This document shows, one piece after another, positions 35,047 to 46,762 of a stretch of 64,000 bases of DNA; the stretch's first letter is position 1; the number at the start of each line of letters is the position of its first letter. Location of the stretch: positions 310,001 to 374,000 of the forward strand of contig JAACJM010000022.1 in NCBI GenBank assembly GCA_013368315.1. The letters run 5' to 3'. The position numbers were made by a program, and so were the translations under genes. The stretch is from Tetrapyrgos nigripes. Taxonomy: Eukaryota; Basidiomycota; Agaricomycetes; Agaricales; Campanellaceae. The notes beneath the pieces are model-generated. The model saw only the letters and a list, made by a program, of their open reading frames with translations, ran no database searches and was not told the origin of the DNA.

Positions 35047-38000
35047 TCAAATCCTTGGAGCTTTTGGATTCTTCTTGTGAAAAGCCGTTATCAAGTGTTT
35101 TGCATTGTTGAGGTTGTAGATTGGCTCCCAAGAATTATGCCCTTCATCATATCCTTTCCACTTTACCAAGTACTCCATCCTTCTCCACCGAATCTGACTG
35201 TCCAAAATCTTTTCTACTTCATACTCTGGTTCATCCCCTCCTCCAGATAGATAGGTTCTGGTTCTTTTCATTTCCTCCAAATGGATAGAGTTTGTCGACA
35301 TGGAACACAGGATGAATACAATCCAACCCTGTTGGCAAATCCAAGCGATAGTCCAATGGTCCGATTTTCTCCAGGATTTCATATGGTCCTAACTGTCTGT
35401 CCCCCAACTTCTCACTCAACAACTTCAGATTTATATCCTCTGCACTTAGCCACACGTAATCTCCAACTTTGAATTCATGTGCTTTCCTTTTTCCTCGTTC
35501 ATACCCCTCCTTCTGTTGCCTCTTTCCCAAATGAAGAGCTGCTCCTGCATCCTTCCAAACTTCTCGTAGAATGTCAATCTGCTTCTCTACTTCTGGAATC
35601 AGTATATTGAAGAGTGGTAGATAGCCGTAAGTCACTTCAAAGGGCAACATGTTGTGAGCAGAGTGAGTTTGGGAATTGATAACAAACTCTGCTAAAGGAA
35701 GATGTTCAGCCCAATTGTCTTGTCGTCGATTTACAAATAATCAAAGATACTTCTCTACTTCCTGGTTGGCTCGCTCTGTCTGTCCATTGGCTTGTGGGTG
35801 GTATCCTGATGTGAGATTGGATTTGATCCCCAATCGTTCAAGTAGCATCTGCATAACTTTGGCTGCAAATTGCAGTCCTTGATCCAAAATGAAACGTAGA
35901 GGCAGTCTGTGAAGTCAGAAAATTTCTCAATAAAAGAGATCTGCCACTCCCTCTGCATTGATGTTGGATGTACATGGGATTGCATGGATCTGTTTCCCAT
36001 AAATGTCAGTTGCTACCATGATAGCATCATACCCATTTGACTCCAGAAGTTGAGTTATCAAATCTACTCCAACCTCCTCCCATAATCCTTTTGGAATTGT
36101 CAACGGTTGTGTTATTGCTCTTGGGTGTCTTTGCAGCTTCTTCCATGCACAAGTATCACATCCTTCAATGAACTTTTCCACAAACAATCTCATCTTTGGC
36201 CACCAAAAATGAGTATCCACCAAATCTAGAGTCCCATGTAACCCTGGATGCCCTGCAGTCAGATCATCATGACACTGTCGTACGACATCCGCCCTTAACT
36301 GTTCATCTGGGGGAACATATACGCGTCCTCAATGGTATACCAACCCATTATCTTCCTCCCATTCTGCTAAACCATTTGCCAATCTCCTCAACCTGTTCTT
36401 CTTCAACTCCTTAAGCCCTTCTAAGACCTCAGCTTCCCTTTCTGACACTTTATGTATCCTTTCCTCCAATGGGTTTTCCAGTACAGCTGCAGCAATGGTT
36501 GCAAAATGGATAGGTTTGAGCACTGTTTGTTGCAGGTTATTCTCCCTATCAGAGACTCGATGTTCTGGCATTCATGACAGTGCATCTGCTTGTGAATTTG
36601 ACTTCCCAGGTCAATGAATTAGTTGAAAGTTGAACCGAGAAAGCCAAAGGGCCCATCGAGCTTGTCTTCAACTAAGATCCTGAGCTGTTCACCAAAACTC
36701 TAGGTTGGAATGATTGGTTACAATTTTGAATGCCTCTGGTTGTCCCTACAAATAATGCCTCCAGTCCTTCAGTGCCTCTATTATTGCAAGCATTTCCCAA
36801 TCATATATCTCATAATTCCATTCAACAGGTTGCATGGAGGAAGAACAAGATGTGACTGGGTGCCAAAGACCATCCTCCAACTTCTGCATCAACACTTCCC
36901 CTGTTGCAAATCCTGATGCATCTACTTCTATCCTCATCGGCTTTCCAGGTTCCCAAAGGGTAAGGATCGGTGCCGAGATGAAAGCTTCTCTGAGTTGCTC
37001 GAAAGCTGCTTGCTGATGAGTTCCCCAGTCGAATGTGACATTTTTATGTGTCAAGTCTTTAATGAAGCGTTGGTAGAAATTGGCGAATCCCAGGAACCCT
37101 CATAGATCTCAGAGTGTCTTACTGCTGCTACCTTCACTGGATCCATTCATACCTGCCCTTCCCCTATTACCAGTCCTAGATATTCAATCTTCTCCTGCTC
37201 GAACTCACACTTCTCTGGCCTCAAATACAAATCATGCTTTTCCAACCTCTTCAAAACTTCCCATGTAATTGCTCGTACTTCTTCTAATGACTCACTGAAG
37301 ATAAGGATGTTGTCCAGATATACAGCCACTTTCCCTGCAGCGATTAAATCAGCAAATATCGAATTCATTAGAGATTGGAAGGTTGCCAGGGAATTGGTGA
37401 GTCCAAAGAACATGACCTTAGGTTCAAATAATCCCCTATTTGTAGCAAATGCCACCTTCCATTCATCTCCAGACTTGATTTGTACGTTGTTGTATCCCCA
37501 ACATACATTGAACTTGGTAAAGTATCAGGCTTTCTGCAGACGACTGATAATATCGGTGACCAGAGGGAGAGGGTAACAGTTTTTGATCGTGAACTGATTC
37601 AGCTTCCAATAGTCTTGTATGAACTGCAACTTGCCATCCTTCTTTTTTACAAAGAAGACTGGCAACGATAGTGGTGATTTGGATGGTTGAATATACCCCT
37701 TGCATAAGTTATCCTCCAGGAACTGATCTAACGATTTATGAGCAGGAAGTTGTTCAGACTCCATTTCTGAGAATACTTTTGCGCAATCTTGGTATTGTGC
37801 CGGTACCATCTGTTTGAACGTCTGTTTGGGTTTGTCCTTTTGAGCTTGCTCTGCAAGCTGTTGAGAATAAGTGTACCCGGCTGTGAACCAAACCTCCTCA
37901 CTCGGTTCTTGAAGAATCCCTGCCTTCCACCATTTCCTTTGAGTTGTCCGATTAGCATGGATACAGCAAAAGGGGGTTTCTTCCTCCTCCAAATCAGATG

Positions 38001-38619
38001 TTACTTTTTCTTCCCTCTGTTCCTCCTCCTTATCCACTATCAAATCCTCTCTTTCTAATGGTACCTCCCCAGTCCATCGAATCTCATCACCTTCATCTAC
38101 AACCTCTTCAACTGTTGCCTTTTGCCTCTTTACCTCCCCTCTTTTCCAGTCTACTTCAGGATTTATCTGTCGCAGCCAAGGTAATCCTAGAATGATACCT
38201 TCGCCTCCAATGTTCATGACCAAAAAATCCATCCAGTTTTCCTGTCCATCAACAGTAAGTCCCAAATGTGCAAACCTCTCAATACGTCCTGCTTGGTTTG
38301 AGGTTCCATCAATGTTGAAAACATTAATGAGTTGCTTTAGTCGGAATGTTCAAATACAATGTTTTGTCACAAAGTCCCTTCCCAGAAATAATGCTGTCAC
38401 TCCACTGTCTATCATTGCTGTTGTGTCTAGACTCTGGTTCGCTCCTTGTAATTTTACTCCCACATGGAAATGCGATGAAAGAGGATCTATTTCCTGAATA
38501 ACTGATATTTTACATGTGGAAATAGAGTCATACGAGGAGGTAGAAATCATAGAAAATTGTTCGAAGGGTGTTGTCCACACGGCTGGAACGGCCTCCTTAT
38601 AGTCGTACTGAGGCTTCAT
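35047..38619 (-). pseudogene. pol: Pol of family C: protease, RT, RNase H, integrase, chromodomain
   Basis: Minus strand. The protease has TAMIDSGVTALFLGRDFV (about 38370-38420). The RT shows [36 protein letters not shown] and AVYLDNILIF at about 37300-37330, where the normal YxDD is YLDN, so the second catalytic Asp is lost. RNase H has RIEVDASGFATGEVLMQK. The integrase has THFWWPKM, CDTCAWKKLQRHP and VGVDLITQLLESNGYDAIMV. The chromodomain reads YEVEKILDSQI and LVKWKGYDEGHNSWEP, and the frame ends at 35047. Frameshifts near 37460, 37080, 36600 and 35900 and several stops make it inactive. Confidence 0.85.
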
Positions 38620-39202
38620 GTGGCCTGGAGCACTGCAACCATAGCAACGGTTTCACATAGCACGAAGGTAGTCTTCACGTGTTTTACCATTGCCAGTGTG
38701 AGTGGCGTCAATGTCCATAGCGTAGGGATCAGAAGTGGAGGTAGAGGTGGACGTAGTAGTGGTGGTCTTATGACCCTGTTTGTGGTGAATGAGGTTCTCG
38801 AGAGTGGTGATCCTTCTAACCAAATCGTCAAGTGAAGTCAGCTTGCCTTTCACCACCTCAATGGGGGCTAAGCTGACACGGAGGTTATAGTTGAGTCCTT
38901 GTTCAAGACGAGCTCAGAGATCTTCATCGGAGTATCCTGTCCTCTGACCCAAGTATCTGAACACCTGAATGTACTTCACAACTGTCTGTTTCCCCTGGAC
39001 TAAACCTTCTATCACATCTCGTGCATCTGCTTGCTCATCTAATGACCCAAATCGTGCTTTGAAGGCTTCCACAAACGCACTCCAAGTCCCATTAAATGGG
39101 TTGGTGGTTCGTTCAGTTCTATTATATGCCATTGCTTCTTCAATGTATGGCACAGCCCAAATGCCAGCCTCTCCCTGCATGAATGAGAGTGCAGATCGGA
39201 TC

Positions 39203-39913
39203 TGTCAAGTCCATGCGGATACCCAATGCTAGGAAACATCAAGGACCCGGATGGAAGTCTTGAGTGGATTGGATGGAGATTCTGAGTGGGTCCAGATAGG
39301 AAAGAGCTTCTAAAGATAAATAGGGATTTCAGTTGGAAAGACTGGGAAGCTCTAGAGAACCATCGAGGAAGGATAGGAGACCAGCTTTGTCGATTTTGCA
39401 CTTAAGCTATCTACTACAAACTTTCTAGCTTAAGTACTACTTCGGTAGCATAGGAATTAGATAGGAAAGGATCGGAAATGAAGGAAAAGCACATGGTGCT
39501 ATTGGAGATGGATGGAGTACTGCAGAACGAAGTGGAAACAAAGTGGAACGATGTGGAAACAAAGTGGAGTAGGTTTGGAGATTAGATACGAGTTGTCCGG
39601 TAGTTATCCGAAATGAATCACGGGTTCCTGGATGGGATCCGTTGTGGAGATTAATAGTGGAGCTCGGATATGAAATCGGAAATGAATGTGTGAATAAGGA
39701 AAAGGGAAAAAGATCGGAAAGCGATAGGAAAGTAATGGAAACTAAGACTGTACCGGAAAGTCATAGGAAAGTACTGGAAAGTAAGACTGTACCGGAAAGT
39801 CATAGGAAAGTACAGGAAAGTAAGACTGTACTGGAAAGTCATAGGAAAGTACAGGAAAGTAAAAGGGTACCGGAAAGCCATAGGAAAGTACAGGAAAGTG
39901 CATAGATCTTACA
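39203..39913 (-). repeat. 711-bp solo LTR with TSD GGATC
   Basis: The ends are TGTCAAGTCC at 39203 and CTTACA at 39913. GGATC lies on both sides (39198-39202, 39914-39918). It contains the 36-bp core at 39400-39435 with a few changes, so it belongs to the wider group of the 6615, 48071 and 59730 LTRs. A 39-bp minisatellite lies near its right end. Confidence 0.85.
39717..39903. repeat. 39-bp minisatellite, about 4-5 units
   Basis: Units start at 39751, 39790, 39829 and 39868 (TACCGGAAAGTCATAGGAAA and on); a partial, more diverged unit precedes them. Because 39 is divisible by three, both strands appear open here, which is not evidence of coding. Confidence 0.85.
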
Positions 39914-40189
39914 GGATCATCTTTTGTTCGTTTCTCCAGCCCAGTCCCTGAAAGACGCCAGGAAAGACCTGACATCTACAGCCTTACCCTTGAAGGGTTC
40001 AGGCTTGGCCATGCTGGATTTATCAGAGCTCTGGCTTATTGTGTGAGCCTGAGGCTGGGGTTGTTGCTGGTTTATGCGTTGGAGGAAGGTAGTGACCTGC
40101 TCTTGGAGAAGTCCATGAATGGTAGCTGCCTGGTGAATTTGTTCAGCACGGTGCATATCAAAATGGGGTTGTTGAGCTTGTTCAGACAT

Positions 40190-40617
40190 ATTGATATCTG
40201 AAGGAATAGAAGACGATGGAGTGATGGGGGTATGGGATATAGGTGATGGGAGTGGTAGGTAACAGAAGTGCTGACGGAGAAAAGCTGAACTGGTAGGTAG
40301 GACGATGCAGTCAATACGAGTGTTGTTGTCTTCCCAACTATAGTAACGGACTTGGGGAATGGACCAGATATAAGTGTTTGGACAAGGATGGCTTGGACAG
40401 TTAAAGAATCCTTCATCCCTGTTTTCGAAATAGCTATCGAGATCAAAGCCGTGTAGTTGTCCTTGACAGGACGACTCACTGGATACAGAACTGGGAGCAT
40501 GAGAAGTACGAGAAGCACAAGATGGTGCTCAAGAGGGTGCTGTAGACGTGGTAGCAGAGTTTCTGCAAGGACAACCTGCTAACTAGGCTGTCAGTGCAGC
40601 AAGGGATCTTGACCTAA
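40190..40617 (-). other. Family C leader between 5' LTR and gag
   Basis: No convincing gene. On the minus strand the bases just after the LTR (ATTAGGTCAAGATCC) should include the primer-binding site; I could not assign a tRNA. Confidence 0.45.
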
Positions 40618-41433
40618 TGTGGTAAACAGCACACACTTAGCTCTAAGCAGTAGGCATAGACAGAACAGCAATAGACAGATAACAATGAGAGACTAGTCCC
40701 AAGACAAAGTTAATATTGAATGAAGACAAGAAATACATGAGATGCTCACCTAGTTCCAAGACGAAGAGGTCAAGATGGGAACTAGGGAGCTACTACTCTA
40801 AGCTTATATACACAGAACAGAAAGAAAGATAAAAACTGAGTAAAGCGAAGAAAGGAATCACAGAACTGTTCAGAACAATCAAAGTACAGCCTATTGTCCC
40901 TGTAAGAGATGTACACTGGGTGCAAACACTTGTAATTCCTTGGTTATACTGAGGAATTATATAAGACTTACACTGGTACACTCAATATATAAGTCCACTT
41001 GAATTACTGAAGTATTACCAGGGACCACTGTGAGACTTCATGCCTTACAATGGTCATATATAATTGTTCTATTTTTTTTGGTCTCTGGTAATACTTCAGT
41101 AAGTCAAGTGGACTTACATATTGAGTGTACCAGTGTAAGTCTTATGTAATTCCTCTGTATATCCAAGGAATTACAAGTGTTTGCACCCAGTGTGTATCAT
41201 GAAAAGATGAACAAAAGATGAACAAGCTGTGTGTAGTGTCCCTGTAAGAGGTGTATCATAAAATGATGAACAAATGATGAAACAGGAGATGATAGCTGTG
41301 CATAGATGATCAAGGAAAGATGAACAAAAGATAGGGCAAAGGATGAACAAAACAATGATCAAAAGGCAGTGACTGATGAAGAAAAGAAACAGAAAATGAA
41401 CGAAAATACCCTGAAAATAATACTGTCACGACA
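40618..41433 (-). repeat. Family C 5' LTR, carrying a MITE
   Basis: Minus strand TGTCGTGACAG at 41433 to GTTTACCACA at 40618. Without the MITE and its duplicate it is about 533 bp. Confidence 0.85.
40914..41192. mobile_element. 279-bp MITE with about 110-bp inverted repeats
   Basis: The ends are CACTGGGTGCAAACACTTGT and ACAAGTGTTTGCACCCAGTG, and the two arms match for roughly 110 bases each, leaving a loop of about 60. TGTA flanks both sides (40910-40913, 41193-41196); the other LTR copies read GATGTATCATG there without it. TSD is therefore TGTA, or TA within it. Confidence 0.88.
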
Positions 41434-44400
41434 CATGCCTTCACTTCCGCTCCAGTCCTTGGTCACTGGGTACTGAACCAATAGATCATTGTCGAAAATG
41501 ACGCTTCCAACTACGCTATCACAGCTATCCTGTCCCTCCAGTATGATTCCAGTGAAATCCATCCCATTGCATTCCATTCCCACACCCTCCACACTGCCGA
41601 ACTCAATTACGACATCCACAATAAGGAATTGCTCACAATCTTTGAGGCATTCCATATTTGGCAGCATTACCTGGAAGGCTCCAGATCCCCTATTGACATT
41701 GTCACAGACCATAAGAATTTAGAATATTTTTCAACTACCAAAATTCTTACTCGACATCAAGTATGGTGGTCCGAGTACCTTTCTGGATTTAATCTCATTA
41801 TTCAGTTCTGACTGGGTAAATTGGGTGCCAAACCAGATTCTCTTACTAGACGGTGGGACGTCTACCCAAAAGAGGGGGATAATGGCTATGCCAAGGTCAA
41901 TCCACAGAACTTCTGTCCAGTCTTTACTCACAAACAACTTTCTGAGTCACTCTGAGCCTCTTTCCTGGAAGGTCCTACACTCTGTGCATCAATCATCCTG
42001 GATATCGAGCAACTCCATTCCACTATTCAGGAATCCTATGCTTCCAATCTGGAATCACAAGCTGGTCTTAAGCTTGCTCAGGATCCAGACACATCCCAAT
42101 GGAAACTAGATGACTCAGGACTTCTACGCTTAGACGACAGGATATTGTTCCCACAGGTTCCAACCTCCGCCTTCAAGTATTGCGTCAGCACCATGACCAT
42201 CCACTTGCAGGACACTTCGATCTTATCTGACGGCATTACACTTGGCCAAAGATCTGGGAATTTGTCCAGGACTACATGTCTTCCTGCATGGTTTGTGGTC
42301 GCAACAAACCTTGACAACATCACCCCTACAGTCTGCTCAAACCCCTTCCCATTCTGGTCCGTCCCTGGGATTCAATTTCCATGGATTTTATCGAGCAATT
42401 ACCAGATTTGAACGGATACACAGTGATCCTGGTAATTGTGGACCGAGCATCCAAACAGGGAATTTTCATTCCTACCCACGACACTATCACCTCAGAACAA
42501 CTCGTGGAACTCTTTGTTCTTTGTGTCTTCTCTAAACATGGTGTTCCTAACCATGTCACTTCCTATCACAGTTCTGAATTTGTTTCCCATTTCTTCTGGT
42601 CCTTAGGCAAAGCCTTAGACATGGAACTTCATTTCACTTCAGGTTATCACCTGGAAGCCAATGGACAGACTGACAACTGGTCTTCCCTACTTCCCATTGC
42701 CAAGTTCACTTACAACAATGCTCCGAATGCTTTCACCAGAATCACTCCTTTCTTCACTAATAGGTGTCCTTTGCACAAACTTAAAGACTTTTTATACAAA
42801 TTGTAAAGTGTGAGTGTTCCAAGTAGTCAGAATACTCAACAGTTCACTTGTACTACAAGGACTTTTGGGGTTTTTGGTAAGGTTTTGCATGAGTGCACAC
42901 AAGTTAAACACACACAAAGACTATAACAAGTCCACAAAGGTATAAACCAACAGCTTCAATTTCACAATTTGTAGGCCCAAATGCCTTATAACCAATTTCA
43001 CAAGTCCGAGGACACACACAATAGGTAACACACAAAACCAACAAATTTGATTCAACACTATTGATTCCAACACACTATGTTTATACTCAATGTGAGTGAG
43101 GTAGATTTGGTAGAAGCGTAGTCTGTGTTTCGCAGTCTCTACAGCTAGCACTAGTGAGATGACTGATACTCTACAGTACGTGGCTTGAGTAACTAAAAGA
43201 AATACCTAGTCCTTTTATACTACTCGCAGCTACTACTATACAGTTCTACATTTCTTTTTAATGCCCGCTAAAATGTACCTAAGAAAAACAGAAATATTAG
43301 TCTAATCACCAGTCCATGCTTGTCCGTACTACTAGATTAAGTAGGTACTTTCTAATTAGGGTATCTAGGAAATGTAGAATATTATCTAAAACTAATAGGG
43401 CTTTCTATGTTCCCTTCACTTCATCCTCTTGACTAAGAGTACCTTCCTGGAACTGGCGGCCGTAGTCATTCTGACTCCCATAGCTCCACCATCCATGCTG
43501 GGCTCCACTTGTATGACTCACATTCCTTTACTGCCAATCAGTCGTTATAGGTTTGTGTAGTCCTTGCTTATTCCTCCTCTTATGTTTTTCTGGCACTACT
43601 ATAGACTTGGTGTTTATAGACCTCGTTTCTAGTATACCACCAGTTAGTTTTTGTATAGATAAGTCCTGCCCTCTATAAGGTCCTACATATATTTTGTAGT
43701 CACACTTGTCCCAATGAGAACGCCTCAGTCATCAGGCACACATCTTGCTGATCTTACTGCTGCATTCGGAAATAGCTCTTATTATGACTCCTTCCTTAGT
43801 TCGTGTACTGGCAGTAATGAACTATGGGCTTTATTCCTTCACTGCTAGTTCATCCCTTTAGTGCATTGTGAAAGCTGAGCTTTCTAGGAACTCGTACATA
43901 TATGCTTTGTCCTACTTTTCTATTCTTACTGCCTTTCAAAAGACTATTCCTTCTATTTTGCTTACAAGTGAGGTATCGCTTGTTATACTGCTAGTTCAGA
44001 CATAGTCGGTTACTAGGGCTTTCCTCTGATTTCTCCGATTATGGCGCCATTTCTAAACCAGTGATCGTTCAGCACTAGAGTCTGGGTCATATAGCCTATG
44101 TGTTCCTTGCCCGTGAATAGGGGCTTCACTTTCCCTTGAATCGCACTGGCAGTACTAAGCGCGTTATAGTAGGAATGGTTACAAAGTCCTTACAGAACTT
44201 TGTATAGTATATGATGGATCTGCTACTATAACTGAAGCACCGTACACATCAACCATAGTACTTAGAATAAGCATATCCTACTCATAAGTACTTAGTTTTA
44301 TTGTACTGGCACATACACTTATTCCACTAGCGCTTTAACTAGCAGTTCAGGACTCACTCTAGTTCTTTTATATACCAATTGAAGTGGTGAATCAGCTTTC

Positions 44401-45081
44401 TAACTGCCAATTAGCATTTCTATATGTGAATTTTGTACAGTGTATCATCGCAAATAAGAGTTTCCATCCCAACCTCACAGTTCATCTGGACTACAACCTC
44501 ACTTTCAAGCACGCCTGACATTTCGTCGTCAATCTTGAGGAACTTCATGCTTTCCTCCAGGATGAGATCCGGGAAGCTCAGAAATGCTACAAAGTTCAAG
44601 CCGATAAACATTGTCTGGATTTACTAGATATCCCTATTGGTTCTGAAGTCTTTGTATCAGCCAAACATATTAAGACTACCCAACCTACTCCGAAGTTTTC
44701 CAAAAAGTTCCTAGGTCCTTTCAAGGTCATTGCTCTTCCTAGCTGTCGTATACCCTAAAGCTTCCTGACTATCTCTGTGCTATCCATCCTGTCTTCCATG
44801 TGTCCCACGCTGTTCCCAACACCATTCTGAATTGACACCCGGATCCACTGGCCCCAGTCAAGATTGAAGGCGAACTCCAGTATGAAATCACTGAAATCTT
44901 AGACTCAAAAATCGATCAGCACTGCTGGAAATGTCCTCTCTTATACATGGTACAGTGGTCAGGTTACAAGGGCACTGATGAGGAATTCTCATGGATTCCA
45001 GCAGATGAGCTTACTGCTGATGAAGCTATTGCAGACTTTCACAAGAAGAATCCGACAAAACCCAGTCCACTTCCATTATAA
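41434..45081 (+). pseudogene. pol: Pol of B1, second part: RNase H, integrase, chromodomain
   Basis: It resumes exactly where 22129 stopped. RNase H reads NDASNYAITAILSLQYDSSE and DHKNLEYFSTTKILTRHQV. The integrase has CMVCGRNK, MDFIEQLPDLNGYTVILVIV and HFTSGYHLEANGQTD, with the catalytic Glu codon region preserved but the second Asp region altered (TSYHSSEF). A 1.69-kb insertion splits it at 42765-44452. The end has KTTQPTPKFSKKFLGPFKVI and the chromodomain YEITEILDSKI with WSGYKGTDEEFSWIP, and stops at 45079-45081. Stops and frameshifts are numerous. Confidence 0.85.
42765..44452. mobile_element. 1.69-kb LTR-like insertion in B1 integrase
   Basis: It begins TGTCCTTTGCACAAAC and ends TATCATCGCA, TG...CA like an LTR, with AATAGG before and AATAAG after. 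B2 has CACTAATAAGGGC uninterrupted at this place (about 53433). There is no recognisable reading frame. It may be a solo LTR of a long-LTR family or a non-autonomous retroelement. Confidence 0.6.
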
Positions 45082-45238
45082 TCGCTTCCAAACTCTTTTT
45101 ACTTTCTCCATCTCTGTCTCATCTGTTTCTACCATTTCCAAGTCCTTTCTGAGATTTTCTGATTCATTTCCATTTTACAATTGCATTACATGCACTCAAT
45201 TCATACTTCCATTCAGTTCCGATCTTATTCACACTTCG

Positions 45239-45253
45239 AAAAAAAAAAAAAAA
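45239..45253. repeat. Poly-A run
   Basis: An A homopolymer of about 15 bases, shortly after B1 pol; it could be slippage or a 3' end trace. Confidence 0.6.
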
Positions 45254-45360
45254 TTCCAAGAAAGTTTTTGCCCATCCGGGTCCAGTCGAATATCCATTAC
45301 ATGCAAAGATCTATTTACAATATTCTACAAGGTCCATGTCTGTGCTTCCCCAACCCATTC

Positions 45361-46335
45361 CTAGTCCTCCACAGTAACCTTGGACTTTGGCTTCCCTCTC
45401 TTCAATCCAGCCATTCCCTTGGCTTTCCCTTTCCCTTTTGCCTTTCCCGCCGGATCCCCAATTGACATCAGCCTCTCCTCATTTGCACTCCACGTGTCCA
45501 CCACCACTTCCTTCACATCGATGTTGAAGTGCTTGGCAATGGCATCCATTGTATCTCTGGTCCTGATGAGGTGATTGAGTTGAGCAAGCTGGATCAGGAT
45601 GAGTAGGGAGGTGTCAGGAAAGAGCTCTGTCTGACTGGTAAAGCTGCACCTGCTCTTGGTGTCAGCACAACCTTTACAAGCAGTTTTTCCATGACTATTG
45701 GAAATGCACAGGATTCCATGCCTTCTGCACCGATCACACAGGTCTTCGAATGCATCACCTTCATTGACCTCGTTCTCCAACTCGTTTCCACTGTCATCCT
45801 CTACTCTCCTTCACTGAGGTGCACGAGGACTTGCCAGCTCCCCTACTGCTGGCTGTTTTCCCTTCACCTTTTCCGGCGATCCTGCTATGTTTCCCTCTTC
45901 TTCCCCACCAGACCTTCACCTCTCTGCACTCTTGTTCACAACTGCCATCAACTTCTACCACGCCTCATACTTCCCTGTCTCCTCCATCCATTTCCAAAGT
46001 GACCTGGCCTCTTCTGCTTCCAACTCCACCTTCTTCCCAGACTCCACTGAATTCCGGTCATCCTCCCAATCATCCATCACTGTCATAGCAGAGTGATATA
46101 GTTATCTGCAGCTAGAAAGAATTTCTGTCAGAACCCAGATGAATCCGCTCCTCTCAAAAGTACTCACCAGCTTCATTTTCCTTGTTGATTGCGACCTTTT
46201 CCACCCAGTTACTGACATGCGGTTTATCGACGGGAATGACAGGCTCCAGAGGGATTTGTGGTTTCAGGTTGTTATTTTCCCACTCTTGCAGGAATTCGTG
46301 GAGGCAGGCAGCAACATTGATAGGAACATGAGGGG
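45361..46335 (-). pseudogene. Antisense Zn2Cys6 gene of B1
   Basis: Minus strand, after B1 pol. An upstream exon reads VPINVAACLHEFLQEWENNN and HVSNWVEKVAINKENEA (about 46310-46170). A GT-AG intron follows (about 46090-46170). The next exon reads DDWEDDRNSVESGKKVELEA, SPEKVKGKQPAVGELASPRA, a stop near 45817, then LCDRCRRHGILC and CKGCADTKSRC. The cysteine spacing is CX2CX6CX9CX2CX6C, a fungal binuclear zinc cluster. The tail is Lys/Gly-rich and ends at 45361. It is the counterpart of the intact B2 gene at 54435-55422. The six cysteines remain although neighbouring sequence has diverged strongly. Confidence 0.65.
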
Positions 46336-46655
46336 CAGGAACACTTCATTGTTTCAATGGAAAACTTGATAAATCTGTGAAAGATGATTATCGTACCTAC
46401 CAAATTGTAGGTAATAATTATAAGCCTCCAAACTTATATCATGCTTTGTGCTGGGATGCAGAGGATTCATTTGTATGTGATTATGAGATTGCTGAATGGA
46501 AAATACTAGACCTTGACAAAAGTAAGAAAACTAAACAAAAACCAACAGATAATGCCAATCTTGCAGTAGCCAAAGGTTCTAAACCTGCAATTGGTACTGT
46601 TCAAGAAAAAAGTCGAGGGAAGATGAACATGAACAAGAGGTTGTTTCCATTACTG
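46336..46655 (+). other. Unassigned coding-like fragment
   Basis: An open stretch reads KDDYRTYQIVGNNYKPPNLY, HALCWDAEDSFVCDYEIAEW and KILDLDKSKKTKQKPTDNAN. It does not resemble the family-B sequences and is richer in A+T than its surroundings. It is cut at 46655 by an LTR. I do not recognise it. It may belong to the locus into which these elements inserted, or to another element. Confidence 0.4.
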
Positions 46656-46762
46656 TGTAAAGCCTATGCCTTTCCATAACTCCTTCTGAGTGTTTCTGAA
46701 TACTTTCTGAATCTTCCTTCTCATTCCATTTCATTTCTGATTCATTTCTGATTCATATCCGA
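46656..46762 (+). repeat. Old family B-like LTR, piece 1
   Basis: It begins TGTAAAGCCTATGCCTTTCC, like the LTR start at 60367 on the minus strand, and is split by R2 at 46763. Pieces 2 and 3 are at 47904-48070 and 57832-58165. Together they make about 600 bp. It may be the B1 3' LTR or an independent solo LTR. Confidence 0.7.

Larger units (their letters stand above)
38620..40189 (-). pseudogene. gag: Gag of family C, split by a solo LTR
   Basis: It starts at ATG 40189 (MSEQAQQPHFDMHRAEQ). KPEPFKGKAVDVRSFLASFR marks the start of the Gag core. A 711-bp LTR interrupts at 39203-39913; the core resumes as AVPYIEEAMAYNRTE and WSAFVEAFKARFGSLDEQAD. Near 38615-38660 the zinc knuckle reads CYGCSAPGHMKPQY, with the last Cys changed to Tyr, and a TGA stands six codons before. 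It joins the protease frame downstream. Confidence 0.8.
34970..41433 (-). mobile_element. Family C Ty3/gypsy chromovirus, minus strand, nested in B1
   Basis: The 5' LTR is 40618-41433; the 3' LTR is split between 34970-35011 and 22130-22568 by the YR element. A purine tract (AAGGGGGG on the minus strand, about 35014-35021) precedes the 3' LTR. CATGC duplicates (22125-22129 and 41434-41438) flank the whole nest and mark its insertion in the RNase H region of B1. Order: gag, protease, RT, RNase H, integrase, chromodomain. It also holds a solo LTR (39203-39913) and a MITE in the 5' LTR. Confidence 0.88.

Noticed and set aside
39642..39905. Plus-strand 87-codon frame with ESHRKV repeats
   Set aside because: It is the 39-bp minisatellite read in frame; both strands are open because the unit is a multiple of three.
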